From Dromaius novaehollandiae (lineage: Eukaryota; Chordata; Aves; Casuariiformes; Dromaiidae), in NCBI RefSeq assembly GCF_036370855.1, contig NC_088098.1, positions 139,768,721-139,832,720 of the forward strand: a stretch of 64,000 bases of DNA. The letters run 5' to 3'. Positions 42,244-64,000 of the stretch are shown here, piece after piece. Both the position numbers and the translations under genes were made by a program. The notes beneath the pieces were generated by a model, which was not told where the DNA came from, made no database searches, and saw only the letters and a list, made by a program, of their open reading frames with translations. How positions within the stretch are numbered: the first letter of the stretch is position 1; every line of letters begins with the position of its first letter.

Positions 42244-42393
42244 TGAAGTACAACTTCGTTAACCTAGGATTTGTCGTCTTCATGGAGTTCCATCATTTCA
42301 GTGAAGCATTATTTGTAACATTTATTCTTGCTCTTACATTTCTGATCTTGGTGCAGTAGGGAGTGTTTTTCACTATTCGTCTTCTGTGATAAC
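42244..42393 (+). repeat. Copy 1 of an unclassified dispersed repeat
   Basis: Matches 43326-43451 at about 70% by eye: TTCG(T/C)TAAC, TCATGGAGTT, TCAGTG, GCAT, AACAT, AGGGAGTGT, then TGTGATAAC against TGCGATGAC. It has an extra run of about 24 bp relative to copy 2. Family unknown. Confidence 0.65.
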
Positions 42394-43325
42394 ACAGGTT
42401 ATGTAATAGCACTCTCTATACAAATGGCACTGTGCCACTTGCCCTTATGTGGCAGAAAACAATCACTGGCCTATTTTAATCGCTTAATTAACATAGCCTC
42501 AGAAGCCAAGAAACAGTCTTTAATGAATTTAAACTCTAATATCTAATATATCTTATGTTTAAATTCTGTACTTGATGAAGATCATCACGGGAGCAGAGGT
42601 GATCAGGAAAAATGCCGAAGGGTGGGTTTCAAGTGCCCTGTCTGGAGACAATGCTGTGAAGTAAACTTTGAAAAGGGTAGATAAATAGCAAGTGGCTACA
42701 GTATGATGAGACCAGACAAAAGCCTTGTAGTCTGGTATTTTTCACTTGGACTTTGTGTTCATCGACTAGCTAACCACAAACAGGCCTTCTTTTTTTTTCT
42801 GCTTATCAGTGTTGTATAAATAAATCTCCCAGCTCATTCTATAAATAGTCACAATTCCTTCATTACAAATGACCTTTCGCAGTGTGATTATACAAAACAT
42901 GCACCGCGTCCAGGTGGGGGTCATGTGAGAGTGCATCTAAGCAGGTATGCAGCATAAAATAAATGCTCTTTATTTGCAGTGCTATAGCAGTTTGCCCTAA
43001 AGCATCCAGCTAAAGATTTTTATGTTTGGATGATAGTATGGCTGATATAAGGCCAGTTCTGCACATGCCCAGGAGTCCGTGGAGAGGGAAGACCTTTCTG
43101 TGCATGCCATCTCCCCAAAGGCCATGGCCTTTTATACTGGAGGTATAAATGTGCTAAGTGGTTGGCCTTTCTTCTCTTGGGAAATCGAGGTGGAATAGCA
43201 GTACATGATCAGTTGCTGGCAGGTTTGAGGGCATCCTACTGAGTCAAACAATGAGAAAAAATGTCAACGTTCAGGTTAGCTTTTCCTGGCTTCTGTTGGA
43301 CTTTAAAAGCATAAGGCTGCTGTGT

Positions 43326-43451
43326 GAGGTAGAGTTTCGCTAACTTGGGTTTTAGCTACATCATGGAGTTTACTCATATCAGTGGGGCATCATCTGCAAC
43401 ATCCTGAAGAAACAGGGAGTGTGTTTTTATTGTCCATTGTCTGCGATGACA
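43326..43451 (+). repeat. Copy 2 of an unclassified dispersed repeat
   Basis: Same orientation as copy 1, about 1.08 kb downstream. The pair could be a local duplication or the two ends of an old inserted element. The interval has a TATAAAT-type box (about 43144) but no coding frame. Confidence 0.65.
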
Positions 43452-46400
43452 TATATACAACCCCAGAAGAATTTATGGATTTCTTTTGAAAGTCTGAATT
43501 ACTGGGTATTGGAAGTGCACAGCATTGTGGGGCACAGGTTATCTTTTGAAGAATACTGAGGACAGGATAGATATTGAACATCTTCACGGATCAGGGCACC
43601 CTCTGTACACTTATGAACATTAAGACCCAATTTTAAATATCTCTGTGTGGGGAAAAGATAATGTTCTTTTGAGTGTGAGGCCATCTTCAGTCTTTTTCAC
43701 CAGTCAGTTTCTACGCAAACTGTGTCTCATGTTGCCTGTATAGCTGTAGGACAAGTTTTCTTTGTTACATGTATGCTGAAAGGGGGATATCTTTTTATTC
43801 CATGAATTAATACAATGATGACAATAATTAATAGTGGAATCTGTCCAGAAATGTGGCCACAAAATCTGTCTTAATGCAGGTTCGAAGACTAATATTTTCA
43901 ACACTGGCATAGAGAATCAAGGAGTTTGTTCTCCAGTCCCTAAGAAAAAAATTATTTTCTCCAGCTTATGGATGCATTTTTCCATTTAGTCACTTTGTAC
44001 TTCATCCATATAAACCTTGGTGACTGATTTAACCCAAAATAGGCACTGCTTCAGTAACTAATTTGTGTATCTTTGTTCACAAAAGTTAAGTAGGAGAACA
44101 TTCCCCTGGAAAAGGTGTGTAGGAGGTCAATAAAATATATGGAACATGATTGCATCAGTCACATATGCACAACTATTTAGCTGTCCAAATGAACACTAAT
44201 TTAATGCATTTATGTTTTATTAGTCCTAAAGAAAACAAAAAGAAGACCTAGACTATTACTATTTTTATGCAAAGGACATATACTGATTCTGATGCTTCTA
44301 AATCAATGTTCACCATCTTTAAATGTAAATTAATGATTTACACTTACATAATTATGTTCAAATCACTGGGGGAAGAGAAGTGACACCTCTGTTTTCCTTC
44401 CAGTTCTTTTTAATGGAGTCCATAGCTGTTATCATGACAGATCTCACACTTCAAATGTTACTATTGTTAGGATATTCCTGCCTAGAGTTACAGAAAACTT
44501 GAAACAGAAATAATGGAATGTGAACTTCCCCATTCATTTCAGTTGTGTTACGTGAAATATGAGTTACAACACTTTAAAACTGGCACTGTTAATTAAGGGA
44601 AGGACATATCTTACTGTAAACAGTATTGCAGTTTCTTACAAAGTAAACCTATTTGCAGGATGTCTGTGTGGATAAAATAAAGGACTATGCTAAGCATATA
44701 GAGGATTTACACATTCAGGTTTTTAGGAACATATCGCAGGATCTGTTGGGAAGATCATGACTGTTTTTATTGCATTGACCCCAAAGACAGGCTCAACTTT
44801 CATTAGTTTGGGGAATACTATGTCAGGCAATTTATCTGAGAGAGGTAAGTATCATGAGATCATGAACCATTGACAGAACATAGTATGTAAAAACTATCTA
44901 TGAAGTGAAGTAGCTAAGGTCTTGAGAAGGAGGCAGTGATGCTTTGAATTATACATATAAACAAATAAATTATGTTCTCCTCTGCATATCCATAAATTTT
45001 CTTCTGTCCGTATATCCATACATTTTCTTCTCCTTTTAAACCAGTGCTGGAGTCCCAGACTTAATTAAAACAGAGATTAAAAAATCTGTAACTGCACATT
45101 CAAACATAAGCCATAGTACAGTCCTTAACAGCAGAAATGTATGCCTGTCATATTTTTTTAAGGCAATTGTTTTCCTTTAGGACCAGGCAAGCCAGTGTTT
45201 CAGCTTAATGATGAATGTGGACTCTATTGAAACATTGTTTCCCAAGTCCAAAGAGAGCATGAGCATATTTTTCTAAAAACTACGCATGTGGAAAAAGTGC
45301 TTATTCTCCTTGCAAAAAATGCAGTATTTTTTTTCATTCTTGAACATACAGCAAAAAATGTATAAAAACAAGACTGGAAGTTTCAGTATCGTGCAATTTT
45401 CTGTTTATTCTATAGCATTGTTCAATTGGTATTTCAAATGACAGATTGGGTTTTTTGGGGATCTTTCTTCTATGTGTGCTAATGTTTCTCTCCAAGCTAC
45501 AGCATTTGCTTGATATACTGCCATGGTGCTAAAAGGGGAGAGAGAAAATATTTGTGGGTCTACCTTGTACCCCTGAGATCAGTGGGAACTTTGTCAATAA
45601 TTTCAGAGGGAAGGAAATTAGGACCTTTAGAACTATTTAAGTTTTACTGAACACTAAAGTTCCTTAACCAGGCAAAATAACTCTTGCTTTCTTTTGTTAC
45701 TTTTCTGTTTCCTTTGCCTTTGGCCCTGGCTTTTATCCTCTTATTTGCATAACCATGAGAAGCTGAATTAATTTCAGGTGTAAGACTGCCAAACCAACTT
45801 TGAATTTCTTTGATTGTTCTGACTCTTTGTACTTTCAGCGCAGTGACGAGGGCCAGAGACTAACTAGATCTTACGAGCTGAGATACTGGGTGGCTCATTA
45901 CTTTGGAAATTTGTCTTCCATTTAGCGTCATCTGTCCATGCCTACATGCATCATGACAGGTATCCGTTCACTCATGAGTCACTTTCTTTTCTTTTCTTAT
46001 TAGATATGCCACATGTCATACGCTTTGCTTTCAGTAAAAGTGATCAGTGAAAGAACCACATACTCCCACTGTAAGTAACTATATAATCAAATCCTGAGAG
46101 AATAGGAGGGAAGGGACCCAGAAGAAGAGGTTAAAAAACAACCCTTCATTCAAGGGAATAAAGCAATAAAAATAGGGTGGACAGCTGGCAAAACTGTGGA
46201 GAGAAAAGGAAAGAAAGATGTAAAGAGTGATCTCTAGAGCATAAGACTACAGTTGAGAAATGAAAGCAATTTCAAGGCTGAATAAAAGGGAGAGAGAAGT
46301 GAAAATAATGAAATAGTAAATCCACACAGGCAAACTAGAAAACTATAGTCAAGATCAACGAAAGCAAGATAAGCAGAAAAAGCAAGACACAAAATGTTCC

Positions 46401-47379
46401 TATCTGGAAGCCAGAACAAATGATCAGGATAGCAACTTGACATGCTTTTCAAACATCTGAAAGAAAGAAATGAGGAATATGAAGGAAAAACTTCAAGAAT
46501 ATGGCAATGCAAATGGCAGACTTCTATTAAATAGTTTCTTTCTGTCTAATAGAGTATCTATTGCTGTTCTAAGTAGAGATCAGGCAATATAAAGTAACCT
46601 TTAAATGAGAACAAGCATTAATTATTTAATATGTATGCATTCGCGTTGTGTATGTGGTATATGGTGGCTTTAGTTTAAATGATATTCTGTCTCTGTAGAA
46701 TCTTTGTAGTTTTTGTTCTTGAATTCAGTAGCCCAGGAACTGGTCCTCTCTGAACCTTTCTTTGGTAGTTTCCTCTAGACTAGTTTTTAGTGTTTATTGT
46801 CCCTTAACAGAAAATATGGGTATCCTGCTCCCACAGTGGAGTTATGCTCTTAGGTAATATCTTTCTGCCTAGACTCCAGGTAAAATCCTGATATTTCTTG
46901 AGAAATCTGCTTAAGAGACACTGCATTTACTAGAAATTTTGCCTGACTGAAGCTGCCGGCTTTGACTTCTAGGCAGTGATTTGTAGGAAAAAAAATCATT
47001 TTCTATGTTACGCTTATTTATAACACAACTAGCCAGGTAGATTACAATGCAGTATCTTGACAGGTAGCAACTCCATGCACTGCTAATCTCTATGAGAGGG
47101 AATGAAAACCAGTGAATCCCCACCCTTGTACTGACAACAGAACATAGATATTCTTCTTTAGCTCAACAAGAATTTGTGTTTCCAGAGCAGGACAATCTGG
47201 TTCACAACCATGCTGCCCCAGCACTTTTTTGTATGCATGGTAGTAACAAACTGTAGGATTGCTGCATCTGGATCACTCATCTCTCTGGATAAATGGAGTA
47301 GGAAAACCTCTATATGCTGGAGAGGAACAAAAACACTCAAGCAGGACTCAGCTTCAAACTCAGCTGCCTGAATTTAGGT

Positions 47380-47610
47380 GGCTGTACGTGATGAGGGTAC
47401 TTAAGTTCCCACTATAGCCAGTGGAGCCTACTGAGTCATTCAGCTCACAAGGTGCATTTATTTTAGGAAGAGCTGGACTGCTCTCTAGACTCCACTGGCT
47501 AATACTGGCTTAGCTGACTAAGATCTTGTTGACTATAATGGGAGTTCAGACACCTTGCTGATGTGTGGAGACCTACATGTAGGAGCCTGAATCTGCAAGC
47601 TAAAATCCTG
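47380..47610. repeat. Possible ancient interspersed element with internal inverted repeats
   Basis: Contains a perfect 12-bp inverted pair, TAGCCAGTGGAG (47415-47426) and CTCCACTGGCTA (47490-47501), and a perfect 12-bp palindrome CCTACATGTAGG (47572-47583). The wording (GAGGGTACTTAAGTTCCCA, AATGGGAGTTCAGACACCTT) resembles old amniote SINE-like repeats I have seen, but I cannot name the family. The stretch 28810-28990 may be a related copy in the other orientation. Confidence 0.4.
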
Positions 47611-48707
47611 TTCCTCAGGTTATGTAGCATGGGCACATCACTGAAGAGTCCTCTCTAAGTAAAGGCTTGTTGGATACCACAGTGTACCTGGGATCTTGAC
47701 CTCTGGCTGCAGCCCCAGCCCTGCTAAAGGCTAAAAAAACCCTATGCTAGACCACTGAAAAAAGAGAGAAAAGAAAATAAAAAAGGTTAGGTCACATGTT
47801 CTTATGAGGAATAATTATAAAATCCAGGGCTGTATTATTTGAAACCCAGTTCACTTCAAGTATGTTGGCAATGCCCCCTCCTTTATTTCCTGTGTGTATT
47901 CTTACAGACAAGTTTTCGGAAGGGGTGCAAGCTGGGAATTTGAAACTAATCTGAGAGAGGAGAGTTGTTTTTGTATTTATGATTGCAGGTATTTGCTGCT
48001 GTGTCTAATAGGACCCCCAACTTAAAGGATTTTGTCTAGCTTATAAAGTAAAAACAAACATTACAGGTCTGATTCCTGTTTTCATATTAAGCTCTTTAAA
48101 AAAGAAAGAAAGAAAAATACTCATGAGAAATCAAAAGTCCCAGAATTTTCCACACCAGAGTAATCTGATGCAGAGAAGACTTGCTGTGTTTGTGGTTTAA
48201 ATGGGATGAGGTTAATATCGTCTTCCTAAATGTAATCTCTTTCTCCAGTGATAGGACATAGTATTTCTAAATTTAATTACAGAGGTGGGTGGGTTGGATC
48301 ACTAAAATTTAGATTTGGGTTAGGGTGTGGGTGTGGATTTATAACCCTGTTCCTCCTTGTAAAAGCTGGGAAAGCTTGTTGTCTGGGCCCATCTTTTCAA
48401 TTAATTTGCAGTAATTAAAGTGTGATGTGTGGGATGGGGCTAAAATGAAATACAATTAAAATTTAATCTTTCTTCTTTGGTATCTCCATCCTTATTTATT
48501 TTAAACTCTCCTCAATGCTCTGATGAGTTTAAGTCTTCCTGTATCACATACTGTGCAAGCAAAAATATTTGAGTGAACTGTTGCCAATAGCTCTGAGCAA
48601 GAAAGGGGCATGTTTCAGATTACACTGAGTTTTGCTGTTCTGATCTGATCTCCTTTCTAGGAGAGGCTGAGAAGGGCAGCTCTAGGGGATTTAGTTCTAG
48701 CAGCAGC

Positions 48708-48718
48708 AGCACATGATC
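48708..48718 (-). promoter_or_regulatory. GPR143: MITF-type M-box in the GPR143 proximal promoter
   Basis: The minus strand reads GATCATGTGCT. It matches the M-box consensus AGTCATGTGCT at 9 of 11 positions, including the whole TCATGTGCT core. It lies 125-135 bp before the GPR143 start codon. M-boxes bind MITF and drive pigment genes such as TYR and TYRP1, and MITF has been reported to control mouse Oa1. A second E-box of MITF type (TCACATGT) sits at 47792-47799. The transcription start is not known here, so the M-box could lie in the promoter or in the 5' leader. Confidence 0.6.
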
Positions 48719-48745
48719 TGTCAATCGCGTGATTCTTACCACTGA
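48713..48745 (+). other. Possible upstream ORF before GPR143 (10 codons)
   Basis: An ATG inside the M-box opens a 10-codon frame closing at TGA 48743-48745, about 100 bp before the GPR143 ATG and in a different frame. It matters only if transcription starts upstream of 48713, which is not known. In that case it could lower translation of GPR143. Confidence 0.25.
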
Positions 48746-48842
48746 GGACTATTGGGGAGGGCAAAGAAAAAGCCAACAGCGCCTTGTGGAAACAACAGTA
48801 GCTTCTTCTGCCCTTGGGCCTCCCCCACCAGCTGGACTCTTC

Positions 48843-62877
<14,035 letters not shown>

Positions 62878-63207
62878 TTTATAGGTGCAGAGATGAATCT
62901 TACTCCCCCCTGTTGTCAAGACTCATAAAACAATGGCATTGTGTAAACCATTACTTACTCTGGAATTAGGCACATGCCTAATGGTTTGATGTCATTTCTT
63001 GCAACTTTTGTGTGTGTGAGACAGAGAGAAATTAAAGTTAATGTCTTCTTTTGCTTTATAGGGGATGTGTAGAAAGTTACAAAGGCCTGATCATTTTTTT
63101 AGCAGGGGTGTATCTCTGCAAGGGTCTGTGTTACCTATGATTCATTTTCCTCGATTTTATTTTAACCTCTCTTGTAACCTCCATATAGTAGAAGAGTCTT
63201 TTGTTTA

Positions 63208-63213
63208 AATAAA
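63208..63213 (+). terminator. GPR143: Poly(A) signal of GPR143
   Basis: AATAAA 331 bp after the exon 8 stop, followed by the GT-rich stretch TGTTCATGTGTTGGGTTTTT, a fitting downstream element. Cleavage would be near 63225-63235. A weaker ATTAAA lies at 63031-63036. Confidence 0.75.
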
Positions 63214-63235
63214 TTCACTGTTCATGTGTTGGGTT

Positions 63236-64000
63236 TTTAAATGTGTTCCCTTACTTGCCTTGCTCAACGTGAAACTCCTTACCCAGAATTACAGCTCTAG
63301 GATTTCTGAGACATGCTTTCTATCCTTGACATGCTGGTCAAACATTAGTGACAGCAAACTTTGACGGAAGCACAGATTTACACTGTTTGTGTAGAATCTC
63401 ACTGACAAAGTCCTCTTTTTAGCTTGTTTATATTAATTTTCAGTTTGCTTTTGTTTAGGGAGCTGAAAGTCTTTTTTAAAAAAATCAGACACAGCCTGGG
63501 TTCTCTGAAGACTTCGGAATAATGGTTCTGTTTCACTACTGTTTCAGGCAAAACTGACCCTCCAAACTGTTTTTTTTTAGTTTGGGTTCAGTTTGATCCT
63601 TATATGTAGTTGTCTAACAGGACTATGGCTATTGAGGAGGACACTTGCATTAAGAGATGATAGCTTTTGCAAAAAAAATCTAGATGATATGAGCACTCAT
63701 TAAAAAAAAGAATAAATAGAATCAATAGTCCCTTCTCTGAGCAGTGCTCCATTTTACATCTTCAGTTGCTGAACAGAGAGATATTAAATCCATTCTATTT
63801 TCTCAGCTACATATTGTGTTTGTACAGTGCTACTAAGCACTTACACCCAAATACTTGCCCAAATTTATTGAAAATTAGAAAAAAATAATGACTGTGTCTA
63901 CCCCAGGCTTTTAACCTCATATTGGAAGTAGAATTAGCATGATTTAAAACTCATTGTTCTGGAAGCTGTTTACAGTAATTTGACAGAGAGTAACGTGAAA
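63236..64000 (+). other. Downstream flank of GPR143
   Basis: About 0.76 kb of AT-rich sequence with no reading frame or repeat I can name. From human gene order the next gene on this side may be TBL1X, but none of it is visible here. Confidence 0.6.

Larger units (their letters stand above)
38011..48707. other. Intergenic region between SHROOM2 and GPR143
   Basis: About 10.7 kb of AT-rich DNA between the CpG island and the GPR143 promoter. Reading frames here are short. The longest, 149 codons on the minus strand at 40654-41103, shows no domain I know. The stretch holds a C-rich quadruplex-prone tract, a three-copy 20-bp repeat, two related 130-bp segments and an old palindromic element, each listed separately. 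It is the natural place for enhancers shared by the divergent pair, but none can be named from sequence alone. Confidence 0.7.

Noticed and set aside
48729..48842. In-frame extension upstream of the GPR143 ATG
   Set aside because: It opens at a GTG, not an ATG; an in-frame TGA lies just upstream, and homology to the family begins at 48843.

Overview
This window looks like vertebrate nuclear DNA, most likely from a bird or another sauropsid. It is AT-rich, with spliced genes, one strong CpG island, very few interspersed repeats, and transposon remnants that read as old CR1-type LINEs. I saw no Alu or L1 and no bacterial-style operons. The species cannot be fixed from the sequence alone.

Two genes are supported, arranged head to head. 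The first coding exon of SHROOM2 (APXL) lies on the minus strand at 36488-36706, inside a CpG island at about 36.05-38.0 kb. Everything to its left (1-36487) reads as SHROOM2 intron 1. No second PDZ exon was recognised there, so the rest of the gene should lie beyond the left edge. The whole coding region of GPR143 (OA1, ocular albinism type 1 receptor) lies on the plus strand in eight exons from 48843 to 62877. Every junction joins in frame, has GT-AG sites, and gives a 392-residue seven-helix receptor. A poly(A) signal follows at 63208. The start codons are about 12.1 kb apart.

The gene pair matches the human Xp22 order, where the two genes are also divergent neighbours. Both products have been tied to pigment granules: GPR143 is a melanosome membrane receptor that controls melanosome size and number, and SHROOM2 is an actin-binding PDZ protein linked to melanosome placement in retinal pigment epithelium. 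The GPR143 upstream region has no CpG island but carries a MITF-type M-box about 130 bp before the start codon. The SHROOM2 promoter is of the broad CpG type.

The rest is non-coding. The most striking item is a 440-bp purine-only or nearly purine-only minisatellite at 23387-23826, with 21 G-runs spaced 19-21 bp apart. Others are G-quadruplex-prone tracts, a 31-bp perfect tandem duplication, a diverged 130-bp repeat present twice near 42-43 kb, two CR1 remnants, and a TTTC microsatellite that serves as the polypyrimidine tract of GPR143 exon 7. Most open reading frames in the window are chance or shadow frames. I found no previously undescribed gene system; the findings concern regulation, splicing and repeat structure.
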